A DNA stretch of 51,112 nucleotides. Source: a virus. Every line of letters begins with the position of its first letter. Within the stretch, counting starts at the first letter, position 1. The notes beneath the pieces were generated by a model, which saw only the letters and a list, made by a program, of their open reading frames with translations, was not told where the DNA came from and ran no database searches. Of the stretch, positions 1-7,856 are shown one piece after another. The stretch spans positions 1 through 51,112 of the IMG/VR virus record IMGVR_UViG_3300042010_000260. One strand, given 5' to 3'. The position numbers and the translations under genes were made by a program.

Positions 1-1029
1 TCATTTTTTATATTCCAACGGGTTTAAATTGATAGCTTCTTGCAAATGGCTTGGGGCGAAATGCGCGTAACGCATAGTCATTTTAATGTCTGTATGACCT
101 AAAATTTCTTTAAGAACCAGTATGTTTCCTCCGTTCATCATAAAGTGACTGGCAAAGGTGTGGCGTAAAACATGCGAAAGTTGACCGTCTGGCAGATTCA
201 GTTCGGCGCGTTCAACGGCTTTGCGAAAAGCCGAATAACAGGATTTAAAGAAACGACCCGGTTTCTCCGGTTTTGGAAGGGCGTCATAGAATTCTTGGCT
301 AATCGGCACAGTCCTGTTTCTATTCCCCTTCGTTTTGAAAAAGCTAACTTTAAGATTTTTTATCTGCTTTGTTGTAACTGATTCAGCTTCATCCCAACGC
401 GCACCAGTTACTAGGCAAAGACAGGCGACCCAATAGGTACTGTCGTTCCGGCTTTTCATGCATTCTTCCAGCAATCTTGTGATTTCTTCATGTTCAAGGT
501 AGGCCAGTTCGGCTTCCTCTGATTTGAAAGGACGGACATTAATTAGGGGATTTTCAAGTTTCCAATGACCCAGACGCTTTAGCTCATTAAACACCGCTCG
601 GAAATAGGCCAATTCTAGGTTCATTGTTCTGGGAGAAACCTGTTTGACGCGCGAAGTGCGGGATATTTCACCTGATAGGCGCTTTTTTCGATAAAGTGAA
701 AACATGGTTGCATCGAATTCGTGTGCGAGGGGATCACCCATGCTTTCACAAGCGAATTCCATCGTGGATTTCCGCTTTTCCCCATCGTCCAGTGTAACGC
801 CATGTTCATCAAACCATTGTGTTACAAGGTCGCGCAATTTACGGCGATCCTCTTTACCGTCCAGCCATGGTTTTATATGGACGTTTTCCATGATGTGATT
901 CTGATAGGCAATCGCCTCGCCTTTAGTAGAAAATACTCGGCGAATACGTTTTGCTGGTTTGCCTTTTGGCTTCCCTTCTGGATAAAAGTCTAATAGCCAT
1001 TTGCCATCAAGTTGTTTTCTAATTGTCAT
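1..1029 (-). CDS. int: Tyrosine integrase of prophage 1
   Basis: Site-specific recombinase that integrates and excises the prophage. From the ATG at 1029 the product is 342 aa. The tyrosine-recombinase catalytic residues are all visible: Arg near 211 (TGARW), Lys near 234 (TKG), His-x-x-Arg near 286-289 (HVLRH), His near 312 (GHTD) and the nucleophile Tyr near 321 (MRYAHF). An N-terminal SAM-like core-binding region precedes them. It closely resembles the integrase of prophage 2, so both should use the same tRNA-Ile att site. It is the last gene of the leftward cI-cargo-int operon, six bases after the cargo gene. An AAGG motif nine bases upstream supports the ATG over the TTG one codon earlier. 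The window begins at its stop codon. Confidence 0.97.
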   Translation of the reverse strand: MTIRKQLDGKWLLDFYPEGKPKGKPAKRIRRVFSTKGEAIAYQNHIMENVHIKPWLDGKEDRRKLRDLVTQWFDEHGVTLDDGEKRKSTMEFACESMGDPLAHEFDATMFSLYRKKRLSGEISRTSRVKQVSPRTMNLELAYFRAVFNELKRLGHWKLENPLINVRPFKSEEAELAYLEHEEITRLLEECMKSRNDSTYWVACLCLVTGARWDEAESVTTKQIKNLKVSFFKTKGNRNRTVPISQEFYDALPKPEKPGRFFKSCYSAFRKAVERAELNLPDGQLSHVLRHTFASHFMMNGGNILVLKEILGHTDIKMTMRYAHFAPSHLQEAINLNPLEYKK

Positions 1030-1034
1030 CAATA

Positions 1035-1907
1035 TTAGCCTTGATCTGGTCTATGTTCCTCTGATCTGTCCCAGTATATATCGTCCAAAAACTCTGAATA
1101 ACTCGGAAATATTATTTGCTGGTCGTCAAATTTGAAAATATGGTCACCATCTTCCGTTACGCCAGCGTAAATTCCTATGGGTCCTTTAGCGTTTCTAAAT
1201 GGTCTACCTTTTAAAGTTCTCGGTGCGAGTCGTAATGCTTCCGTAAACGTAAGTGCATACCCTTCTTTACTTTCTTTTTTAGACACTTTACGGAAGGACG
1301 ACTGGGGAGCCAGTTGGTTTATTTTACTATCGAGATTTTTAATCATTTCAAACAATACTGAATCTTGAGCACTCAATTGCAAGCGGTCAATGTGAGCAGG
1401 TTGTATTCTTAGTAGTTTTATTATTGAATTAACATCGTCCTCAGGCGCAGCTTCTGTTTCCGTCAACATTGCTGACACTTCGCTTATGTCTCTTATTACA
1501 GTATCAATTCTTAAATTTGGATTGTATTGAACGTATCTAAAGCCTGTTATATCAAATGGTGTATTTGTTAGTCCGTCTGTTATAAGAATAGTCTTTTTAT
1601 TGAAGGCTTGGCGAAGGCCTAACTCATAGAAAACGTTAGCATTTTTTGAACTAAGATCACAAATTGCCATATCACAATCGATGATTTTTTTCAGGATGTC
1701 GAACATTATCATATGCGACGCTTTGGAATCATCGGCACGAACAGCGATATAGCCAGCTCTTTGACACGCAGGTTTGATTAGATGTTCATAAACTCGGTTA
1801 AAATGACCACTGTCATAATCAGGATGATCGGCAATTGGCATTATTATGAAGCAAGTCTTCATGTTACTTGCTGTGCCTTCTTTTTCTGTCGAATTAAACT
1901 TTTCCAT
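1035..1907 (-). CDS. TIR/nucleoside 2-deoxyribosyltransferase-like cargo protein
   Basis: 290 aa. The N-terminal half has the signature of the TIR/deoxyribosyltransferase-like superfamily: a first strand ending FIIMPI (residues 20-25), a buried CDLS strand (Asp near 84), then NANVFYELG with Glu near 95 at the position of the catalytic Glu of nucleoside deoxyribosyltransferases. The C-terminal part (about 205-290) is not recognised. Proteins of this fold are used as NAD+- or nucleotide-cleaving effectors in several anti-phage systems, so a prophage-encoded defence role is a reasonable inference but is not proven. It starts one base after the cI stop and is followed by int, so it should be co-expressed with the repressor in the lysogen. 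An alternative start is Met16, which begins directly at the fold; the first ATG has the better Shine-Dalgarno (GAGAG). Confidence 0.8.
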   Translation of the reverse strand: MEKFNSTEKEGTASNMKTCFIIMPIADHPDYDSGHFNRVYEHLIKPACQRAGYIAVRADDSKASHMIMFDILKKIIDCDMAICDLSSKNANVFYELGLRQAFNKKTILITDGLTNTPFDITGFRYVQYNPNLRIDTVIRDISEVSAMLTETEAAPEDDVNSIIKLLRIQPAHIDRLQLSAQDSVLFEMIKNLDSKINQLAPQSSFRKVSKKESKEGYALTFTEALRLAPRTLKGRPFRNAKGPIGIYAGVTEDGDHIFKFDDQQIIFPSYSEFLDDIYWDRSEEHRPDQG

Positions 1908-1908
1908 A

Positions 1909-2499
1909 TTATTTACTCTCAGAAATTATTAAAACCACCCTGCCGATTATGTCAATATCCTCCAAGGAGCAATCAAACGCCATCCCAACGCCGCTAACAC
2001 GTACCTTTTTCACCGGAATGCGTGTCAGTGTTCTGATACTGGTTTTACCTTCGATATTAACCAGCCACTCACCATCGAAAACCTCGGAATATGTTTGGTC
2101 GAGGATGTACTGCGCTTTTTCATCCTGCACACAGACGGGATCTGAAGGTAGTGGGTTTCCTGGCTTAAAGAAAATTTTGTCAAACATAACGAAGCCTGAA
2201 TCGTAGAGTTGACCATCGACAAGTTTCTTTTTTGAAAACTTCATGATGTCTAACTGATCATCATCAAATTTCTTGCCTTGGCCAGTTGATAGCCATTCAA
2301 GAGAAGCCCCAGTTTCTGCCACGCAACGCACTACCATATCAGCTGGAAATATTCCCCGCTTAAATCTCGCGGAAAGGCTACTTGAGGCCATGTTGAAATG
2401 CTCCGCAAGTTGTAGTTTTGATGTGAAGCCGTAAGCCTCTAAAACTCGATCAAGCACATCGCTGCTGTGCCCTACCTGCTCATAAGGGAATTTGCTCAT
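1909..2499 (-). CDS. cI: CI-type phage repressor of prophage 1
   Basis: 196 aa repressor of the 186 CI family that maintains lysogeny. Residues about 12-62 form a helix-turn-helix domain (LQLAEHFNMASSSLSARFKRG) and residues about 95-196 a beta-rich oligomerisation domain ending VGRVVLIIS. It has no LexA-like Ser-Lys cleavage site that I can see, which agrees with the 186 pattern where a LexA-controlled antirepressor, not RecA cleavage, drives induction. It is transcribed leftward from the switch region at 2500-2634, with the cargo gene and int downstream. It is only distantly similar to the prophage 2 repressor, so the two immunities probably differ. Confidence 0.92.
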   Translation of the reverse strand: MSKFPYEQVGHSSDVLDRVLEAYGFTSKLQLAEHFNMASSSLSARFKRGIFPADMVVRCVAETGASLEWLSTGQGKKFDDDQLDIMKFSKKKLVDGQLYDSGFVMFDKIFFKPGNPLPSDPVCVQDEKAQYILDQTYSEVFDGEWLVNIEGKTSIRTLTRIPVKKVRVSGVGMAFDCSLEDIDIIGRVVLIISESK

Positions 2500-2511
2500 G
2501 TCATCACCTCT

Positions 2512-2555
2512 CTCGATTTAGTCGAGAATTATGTTGATTTCTCGATTAAGTCGAA
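2512..2555. promoter_or_regulatory. Paired repressor operators in the prophage 1 switch
   Basis: Two dyads of the same form lie between cI and cox. CTCGA-TTTAG-TCGAG at 2512-2526 is a perfect 5-bp inverted repeat; CTCGA-TTAAG-TCGAA at 2541-2555 matches it with one mismatch. Their centres are 29 bp apart, close to three helical turns. A rightward promoter candidate, TTGATT (2534-2539) with a 17-bp spacer and TAGAGT, lies between and over them. Binding by CI is inferred from position and symmetry. Confidence 0.65.
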
Positions 2556-2592
2556 GTAGAGTCGCTCCGTATTGTAGTTTTAATCGAATATT

Positions 2593-2614
2593 GTTGAATG
2601 TTGCCGCATTCAAC
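2593..2614. promoter_or_regulatory. 22-bp inverted repeat upstream of cox
   Basis: GTTGAATG (2593-2600), six bases, then CATTCAAC (2607-2614) form a perfect 8-bp-arm inverted repeat 20 bases before the cox ATG. It could be a Cox/Apl or CI site, or a leader hairpin in the early transcript. The sequence alone does not decide between these. Confidence 0.5.
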
Positions 2615-2634
2615 CGAATACGGGAGTTTGCCTT

Positions 2635-2856
2635 ATGCGTCCTAACATTACAATCACCATCCCCACACCATACCTGCCCTTAGATGAGTATTGCCGCCTA
2701 ACTGGAACAGCCACGAGTACAGCACGGGATATGATCCGTGATGGCCGCCTTCCTATTCGCGGTAAGGGAGATAAGCCGCGGGGTCGTGTTGAAATCAACA
2801 TGGCGGCCCTAACCGTAGAGGCATTAAGCGAATGCCATATTTCGCTTAATGCGTAA
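2635..2856 (+). CDS. cox: Cox/Apl-like excisionase and repressor
   Basis: 73 aa DNA-binding protein at the first position of the early operon. The middle (EYCRLTGTATSTARDMIRDG) is a winged-helix/MerR-like recognition element as in P2 Cox and 186 Apl, followed by the typical end VEINMAAL. In the relatives it acts both as excisionase partner of Int and as repressor of the lysogenic promoter. It lies opposite cI across the switch region, 30 bases before the CII gene. GGGAG sits 8 bases upstream of the ATG. Confidence 0.85.
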   Translation: MRPNITITIPTPYLPLDEYCRLTGTATSTARDMIRDGRLPIRGKGDKPRGRVEINMAALTVEALSECHISLNA

Positions 2857-2886
2857 TCCATCCTACGGATTAGGGGAGAGCTAACA

Positions 2887-3390
2887 ATGTTTGATTACCA
2901 GGCTTCTAAACATGCTTACTTTGATGCAGCTTGCCGAGCGTTTGCGCTGGTACACAATCTGGAAGATGTGGCCGCTGCCGTTGGTATGCGTCCGCAGATC
3001 CTTCGCAATAAGTTAAACCCAGTTCAACCGCATCGCCTGACCTGTGACGAGCTTCTGGCCATCACCGATTACACAGAGGATGCGCGTTTACTGGATGGGA
3101 TTTTGAGGCAGATAAACTGTTTGCCGTCCGTTCCGGTTAATAACGCCACGGAAGCAAACATGCAGGTTTGTGCGCTGAGTGCCACTGCCAATGTGGGCGC
3201 GATCGCTGGGGAAGCTGTATCAACTGAGCACATGACCGCAGCCCGCCGCACTCAAATCCTTGATCGTGCCCGTGATGCGATCCGCTCCCTTTCCATTCTT
3301 GCTTACACGGTTGAAAGCCGTATCCAGTCCGCCCCGGTTCTTGCTGCCGCCGTCGATATAGTGACGTCTAATGCCACCGGTCTGTTGTGA
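2887..3390 (+). CDS. cII: CII-family regulatory protein
   Basis: 167 aa, the family of phage 186 CII. Residues about 22-60 form a helix-turn-helix (LEDVAAAVGMRPQILRNKLN); the C-terminal half is Ala-rich and helical, ending in a long putative oligomerisation helix. In 186 this protein activates establishment transcription of cI. GGGGAG lies upstream of the ATG. The prophage 2 gene at 22531 is a clear homologue with the same start (MFDYKxSKHxxFDxAC). Confidence 0.88.
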   Translation: MFDYQASKHAYFDAACRAFALVHNLEDVAAAVGMRPQILRNKLNPVQPHRLTCDELLAITDYTEDARLLDGILRQINCLPSVPVNNATEANMQVCALSATANVGAIAGEAVSTEHMTAARRTQILDRARDAIRSLSILAYTVESRIQSAPVLAAAVDIVTSNATGLL

Positions 3391-3398
3391 GGTGATCC

Positions 3399-3575
3399 AT
3401 GAAATCTTTTGTTTCTTACCTTAAACGCCAGTCCCCTCCGCAGCAGCTATCCAGTTTCACCAATGGCTGGCTTGAACTGCCTAACGGCCAGCGCTGGAAT
3501 CCCGGGTATCAATACAAATTTAATTCCCGTCTGCCCCGCCGCCCGTGGTGGCATCGCCTGTTCCGGACGAAGTGA
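3399..3575 (+). CDS. fil: Fil-like protein (DUF2724)
   Basis: 58 aa small basic protein starting MKSFVSYLKRQ, with the core WLELPNGQRWNPG and the C-terminal WWHRLFRTK typical of the P2/186 Fil family. In 186 Fil blocks host cell division when expressed and lies directly after cII, as here. The start is 8 bases past the cII stop, with GAGGTG upstream. It is too short to stand out as an ORF but is supported by its homologue in prophage 2 at 23048. Confidence 0.75.
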   Translation: MKSFVSYLKRQSPPQQLSSFTNGWLELPNGQRWNPGYQYKFNSRLPRRPWWHRLFRTK

Positions 3576-3582
3576 GGACGTT

Positions 3583-4011
3583 ATGGCCATCAATGCAGAA
3601 CAGCAAAAGCGCGGACTTGAGCACTTGCGAAATATCCGCCGCAAGTATTTCAGCAACAGCAGCGAAGCAGCTGAATGGTGGGACAAGTTAACACCAGAAT
3701 GGCGCGGCGTCGTGTTACATGCGGCGGCAGTTGCGACGGGGTTAGACGTTTTCAAAGCCCATTTGTGCAAATGCTGTTGGCGTGAGTTGTTCGAACGTCT
3801 GGATTACCGCGCAATGATTCAGCTGCGTCAGGGAATATCCAGGGCGCGTCTGACGTTTGAAGGTTTCGGGAGTTTATGCGACAGCGATTTTTCAAAGCGC
3901 AGCGCGAATCGCGAAGTAAGAAAGGCCCGTCCGATTCATAGCTCTAATGGGGTGCAGATGATTATCGCGCCACATATTGTTCATAAATTGTTGCAGCAGG
4001 AGAATCATTAA
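3583..4011 (+). CDS. Early-operon protein, unassigned
   Basis: 142 aa from the ATG at 3583 (MAINAEQQKRGLEHLRNIR), seven bases past the fil stop with GAGGACG upstream; a longer in-frame extension overlaps fil and is not needed. The N-terminal GLEHLRNIRRKYF resembles the GLNHIAEMRAKVF segment of the DUF5347 protein in the same position in prophage 2, so distant relationship is possible. There is a CKCCW cysteine cluster near residue 65. The stop overlaps the next gene (TAATG). Function unknown. Confidence 0.7.
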   Translation: MAINAEQQKRGLEHLRNIRRKYFSNSSEAAEWWDKLTPEWRGVVLHAAAVATGLDVFKAHLCKCCWRELFERLDYRAMIQLRQGISRARLTFEGFGSLCDSDFSKRSANREVRKARPIHSSNGVQMIIAPHIVHKLLQQENH

Positions 4012-4412
4012 TGACCATTATTTCCGTAAACGTCAGGGAGCTGGGACAGGAGTTGGCCGCGTGGGGTGTGCCGCATGACTACGTAATTCTCTTTATGGAA
4101 AAGGGCATCGTTAAAAATGGTCGGGTGGCCTTACATCCGTTTTTCTTCAACGATACCGACCACATGACAAGCCAGCGTCATTGGCTGGCTATTAATACGG
4201 CTTTCTGGATCTGCGTCTATCGGGGTGCTGAACGCCAGTATCAGCAAATCGAGGCGCTGGCTGGCATTCGCTCCATGTATTACATCGCCGGCTCATTGGG
4301 TGCTGGTGAGATCAAAGCGCTGATCCAGGAGTGGTGGCGCAAAACCTATGAGCTGCACAAAGTCCCGGCACCGAGCTATTCAGCCACGCCTGTTACCGTT
4401 TCGTTCCACTAA
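4011..4412 (+). CDS. Early-operon hypothetical protein
   Basis: 133 aa, translationally coupled to the preceding gene by one shared base. It is rich in aromatic residues (FWICVYRG, MYYIAG) without a clear transmembrane segment. I do not recognise the family. It is present in prophage 1 only; prophage 2 has no counterpart between DUF5347 and DUF2732. Confidence 0.65.
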   Translation: MTIISVNVRELGQELAAWGVPHDYVILFMEKGIVKNGRVALHPFFFNDTDHMTSQRHWLAINTAFWICVYRGAERQYQQIEALAGIRSMYYIAGSLGAGEIKALIQEWWRKTYELHKVPAPSYSATPVTVSFH

Positions 4413-4478
4413 TTAACCCGTAAATTTTCAGGCCACACCCTATGTGGCCGGGGATTCTTTTGCTCTGGAGATAGTGAA

Positions 4479-4712
4479 ATGCATTCAAATAGTACGTTTT
4501 TACCGCAGACAAAAACAGGAACTGATCTGCTGATCATGCTGACTAAAGCCACTCAGGAAGGTAAAGCTGCCGCAGCCGATTTGTGTTCCTCTCGTCTCGA
4601 AAAACTGGCAGCACATGCCGCGCGTGATGGCCTTAGCGCCCCAGAAATTATTGAATTGATACGTGAGGAAGCCGAAGCCATAACAAGCAAAGGCGGTGCA
4701 GCATGGCAGTAA
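4479..4712 (+). CDS. DUF2732-type small early protein
   Basis: 77 aa. The layout (about 15 variable residues, then LLIMLTKATQEGKAAAADLCSSRLEKLAAHAARDGLSAPEIIELIREEAEAI) matches the helical DUF2732 family found just before the zinc-finger or dam genes of P2-like phages and has a homologue at 23621. GGAG lies 10 bases upstream of the ATG. The last bases overlap the start of dam. Function unknown. Confidence 0.75.
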   Translation: MHSNSTFLPQTKTGTDLLIMLTKATQEGKAAAADLCSSRLEKLAAHAARDGLSAPEIIELIREEAEAITSKGGAAWQ

Positions 4713-5530
4713 AAACTCCGCTGAAATGGGTGGGCAGCAAAGTCCGCCTTATGCCGCAGCTGCGTGCACATTTGCCGGAAGGTAAACGCCTGGTAGAACC
4801 GTTCGCGGGTTCGTGCGCCGTCATGATGAATACCGATTACGACGAATACCTGATCGCAGATGTTAACCCTGACCTAATTAGTTTTTATCGTGCAGCTGCT
4901 GCCAATCCGTTGGAGCTTATTGAACGCGCTAAGCATCTGTTCGCAACTTTCAATACTGAGCATGGCTATTACGATAGTCGTGATTCTTTTAACCATGACG
5001 ATGATCCGGAATGGCGTCCGGCTTTATTTCTTTATCTGAACCGTCATGGTTTTAACGGCCTTTGCCGCTACAACAAAGACGGTGGTTTTAATGTGCCGTA
5101 TGGCAAATATAAAAAGCCCTACTTTCCAGAGGTTGAGATTAAGGCTTTCGCTGAAAAGGCTAAGCGGGCAATCTTCGTTTGTGCCACCTACTCTGTAAGC
5201 CTGAACATGGTGCGTGATAACGATGATGTGGTTTATTGCGATCCACCTTATCTAACTGACAGTGCAAATTTCACTGCGTATCACAGCGGCGGTTTTAATC
5301 ATATCGATCAAGGTAAGCTTGCCCGGCAATTGCGAAAGTTGGCAGGGAAAGGTGTGCCGGTTGTTGCGTCAAACGCCGATCTTGAAATGGTGCACTATCT
5401 CTACAAGGGCTTTGACTATGTGCGTGTTAATGCGCCGCGAAGTGTTGGTGCAGCAGCTGCAAGCCAGAAAGTTGCTGCAGAGCTGATACTTAAGTCTCTG
5501 CCTTCGGTAACCAGTAAGGCCAGTACATGA
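4703..5530 (+). CDS. dam: DNA adenine methyltransferase (Dam-type)
   Basis: 275 aa class-alpha (D12) N6-adenine methylase, most likely modifying GATC as in the 186 Dam family. The AdoMet pocket is seen as KWVGSK (8-13) and EPFAGSC (32-38); the catalytic DPPY is at 180-183 within DVVYCDPPY. Length is normal for the family. It overlaps DUF2732 by ten bases and its TGA overlaps the gpA start (ATGA), so methylase and replication initiator are coupled. It probably protects phage DNA or mimics host methylation. It is clearly homologous to the prophage 2 Dam. Confidence 0.95.
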   Translation: MAVKTPLKWVGSKVRLMPQLRAHLPEGKRLVEPFAGSCAVMMNTDYDEYLIADVNPDLISFYRAAAANPLELIERAKHLFATFNTEHGYYDSRDSFNHDDDPEWRPALFLYLNRHGFNGLCRYNKDGGFNVPYGKYKKPYFPEVEIKAFAEKAKRAIFVCATYSVSLNMVRDNDDVVYCDPPYLTDSANFTAYHSGGFNHIDQGKLARQLRKLAGKGVPVVASNADLEMVHYLYKGFDYVRVNAPRSVGAAAASQKVAAELILKSLPSVTSKAST

Positions 5531-7545
5531 CGCTGGCCGTAAATGAACAGTGTTACGCCGTTGAAGCATGGCGGCGTGATACTTTCGCGCCGGGAACGCC
5601 TGTAGATGCGACGATCACTGAACGGCGTTTGTGGGCGATCAACCCGCAGGATTACAAGTGGCGTTCCCAGTACCTGCATGAGATACCCGACTGGTTAGCC
5701 GGGTATTTTGGTAACCGTTACGAAAAGCTGTTTGCTGGTCGTGACGGTCGCCGCCGTGCCAATACATTCCTGCGCAAAACCATCGGCGGGAATGTATTGC
5801 CACGTCTGCGAAAAGTGGCAGCGAGTTATCAGCTGGCTGCTGACGTTGGGGATCTTCCTTTCGGTAAGTCATTACAGCGTTTACCGTCCCTTGACCGTCC
5901 CGATCTTAAAAAACTGTCTGGCCAGATTTCCGGCTGGATGGCGCAAATGTTTTATGACTTCACCGATCAGTTGAAAGGCAAGCCAAAAGACGAAAAGGAA
6001 ATGCGTCAGCGCACGCTGGATGCGTACCGTAATCTTTGCTCGCTTTCTCTGACACTAAACAACCAGCCGCCTTACTGGGCAGAGCATGAAGCGAATGAAG
6101 GCCAGCTGGAAACCCGCAAAGCGGAGTCCGGCATTTTGCGACTCATGGCTCCTGAGTGGTGGTATCAGCGCCTTAAGCGTGCGCGTGATCTCCAACGTGA
6201 ACATCTGGCTATTGCAGTGGGCCAGGTGCAGAAATCGGCCAGCGCTTATGTGTCACGTAAAACCTTGGGTGAATGGATAGACCAGAAGAAACGAAATCTT
6301 GAGTTCTTCAAAAAGTTTGATCTGATGGATGATGAGGGCAATCGTATTGCGCTGGACAGCATGGTACACCGCAGCGTTGCTAACCCGGCAATTCGACGCT
6401 GTGAACTGATGGTGCGTATGCGCGGCTTTGAAGATATTGCTAATGAGATGGGGCTTGCCGGTGAATTTTACACAATTACCGCGCCGTCACGCTTTCACGC
6501 CGTACACAGCAAAGGTGGGTTTGTTTCGCAGTGGAACGGTGCAAGCCCGCAGGACACGCAGCGTTATTTATGTAACATCTGGGCCAAAGCACGCGCAGCG
6601 ATTTCGCGTGCCGGTATTCATATTTTCGGTTTTCGTGTGGTTGAACCTCATCATGACGGGACACCGCACTGGCATATGCTGTTATTCATGCAGCCGCATG
6701 ACGTTGAGGCGGTACGCGATATTCTGTGCTTCCACGCCAGATGTTACGACTCCGAAGAACTGCAAACACCCAACGCGCTTAAGGCGCGTTTTCACGTTGA
6801 ACCTATCGATCCGGCTAAAGGTTCGGCCACTGGCTATATCGCAAAATACATCTCAAAAAATATCGACGGCTTTGCGCTCGATGGCGAACAGGATGATGAA
6901 ACCGGGGAAAGCCTGCATGACATGGCCAAATCAGTGTCAGCATGGGCGTCACGCTGGCGTATTCGTCAATTTCAGCAGATAGGTGGTGCGCCTGTGACTG
7001 TCTGGCGTGAGTTGCGTCGCCTGGGCGATAAACGTCTTACAGATAGCAAAATGGACGCGGTACTGGCGGCGGCAGATGTGGGTGACTGGGCTGCTTATAC
7101 GCAGTTACAGGGTGGTCCACTGGTTGCCCGTCGTGATCTGGTCGTTCGTCTGGCTTATGAGATCACAGAGCAAGGCAACGAGTACGCCGAAGATGTGCAG
7201 CGCGTGCAGGGGGTCTATTCGCCTTTAATTCCTGACTCCGAAGTGTGCACACGTCTGGTGAAGTGGCATAAGGTTGCGAAGTTGGCCGAAGCGTCAGCGG
7301 AGGCTGGTTTTTCTGGCGGCAACGCCGCCCCTTGGAGTTCTGTCAATAACTGTACGGGGGAGAAAAACCATCGGCGATTAACGCTGGAATTAAAGAGACG
7401 TGGGTTTGAAGGAGCCGATCAAGAAATAACCATTTTAAGACGCGGTGGTGGGTTGGCATATGGCCGAGCGGCGCTAATTTACAGAAATGGGGAGTTAATA
7501 GAGAAGCAACATGAGCCACAAAACGAACTTTGGCCGGGCTGGTAA
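5527..7545 (+). CDS. A: Replication initiator endonuclease gpA
   Basis: 672 aa rolling-circle initiator. The HUH metal-binding motif is at 375-383 (HHDGTPHWH), and the nicking tyrosine pair Y437 and Y441 lies in YIAKYISKN, exactly as in P2 gpA, whose two tyrosines alternate in cleavage and joining. The origin is normally inside the A gene; I did not locate it. The protein is shorter than P2 gpA (about 760 aa), mainly at both ends. The start overlaps the dam stop (ATGA). Confidence 0.95.
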   Translation: MTLAVNEQCYAVEAWRRDTFAPGTPVDATITERRLWAINPQDYKWRSQYLHEIPDWLAGYFGNRYEKLFAGRDGRRRANTFLRKTIGGNVLPRLRKVAASYQLAADVGDLPFGKSLQRLPSLDRPDLKKLSGQISGWMAQMFYDFTDQLKGKPKDEKEMRQRTLDAYRNLCSLSLTLNNQPPYWAEHEANEGQLETRKAESGILRLMAPEWWYQRLKRARDLQREHLAIAVGQVQKSASAYVSRKTLGEWIDQKKRNLEFFKKFDLMDDEGNRIALDSMVHRSVANPAIRRCELMVRMRGFEDIANEMGLAGEFYTITAPSRFHAVHSKGGFVSQWNGASPQDTQRYLCNIWAKARAAISRAGIHIFGFRVVEPHHDGTPHWHMLLFMQPHDVEAVRDILCFHARCYDSEELQTPNALKARFHVEPIDPAKGSATGYIAKYISKNIDGFALDGEQDDETGESLHDMAKSVSAWASRWRIRQFQQIGGAPVTVWRELRRLGDKRLTDSKMDAVLAAADVGDWAAYTQLQGGPLVARRDLVVRLAYEITEQGNEYAEDVQRVQGVYSPLIPDSEVCTRLVKWHKVAKLAEASAEAGFSGGNAAPWSSVNNCTGEKNHRRLTLELKRRGFEGADQEITILRRGGGLAYGRAALIYRNGELIEKQHEPQNELWPGW

Positions 7546-7617
7546 TTTACAATGCGCCATGGACACATCAAAAAAATGGCGAAGTCAAAGGTATTCCCAC
7601 AAGGGGTTAATTATGTA

Positions 7618-7637
7618 TACTGTATGTATATACAGTC
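7618..7637. promoter_or_regulatory. LexA box controlling the SOS gene of prophage 1
   Basis: CTG-TATGTATATA-CAG (7620-7635) fits the LexA consensus (CTG-N10-CAG with an alternating AT core), flanked by TA and TC. It overlaps a likely -10 (TATACT, 7616-7621) and lies 20 bases before a GTG start. The equivalent position in prophage 2 carries overlapping boxes. Confidence 0.88.
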
Positions 7638-7657
7638 ATTTTGCTGGAGGTGAAAAA

Positions 7658-7846
7658 GTGCCAGGCTTATTTTCAGAAACGATTGCTGCACAGCGGATGA
7701 ATTTTCTGCTGCGTCTGATCAATATCGCTGGCTGTGATGATGAGAAGGAAGCTGCAATGGCCTTTGAATGGTTAGGCGAGTTGATGCAGCAGCACTCTAG
7801 CAGTTTGAATCATCTAGAAAAGAAAAGCCCCGACTCAGGGGGCTAA
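7658..7846 (+). CDS. LexA-controlled 62-aa protein (Tum-position gene)
   Basis: 62 aa from the GTG at 7658, with GGAGG seven bases upstream. A longer in-frame ORF begins inside gpA but would place the LexA box within coding sequence. The start is fixed by comparison with the 62-aa protein at 27498: both have QR-[MI]-[ND]-F near residue 12, a Cys near 26, an acidic patch and W-x-[GS]-EL near 38. Phage 186 carries its LexA-controlled antirepressor gene tum in this region, so an SOS-induced antirepressor role is the leading guess. Unlike prophage 2 there is no DinI-like gene after it. Its stop overlaps the convergent ogr-like gene by four bases. Confidence 0.72.
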   Translation: MPGLFSETIAAQRMNFLLRLINIAGCDDEKEAAMAFEWLGELMQQHSSSLNHLEKKSPDSGG

Positions 7847-7856
7847 GCACTTTTTT
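7826..7856. terminator. Bidirectional terminator between SOS gene and ogr-like gene
   Basis: AGCCCC-GACTCAG-GGGGCT hairpin (7826-7844) with A-rich sequence on the left and a T-run at 7850-7856 on the right. It sits over the converging 3' ends, so it can stop transcription from both sides. Confidence 0.7.
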
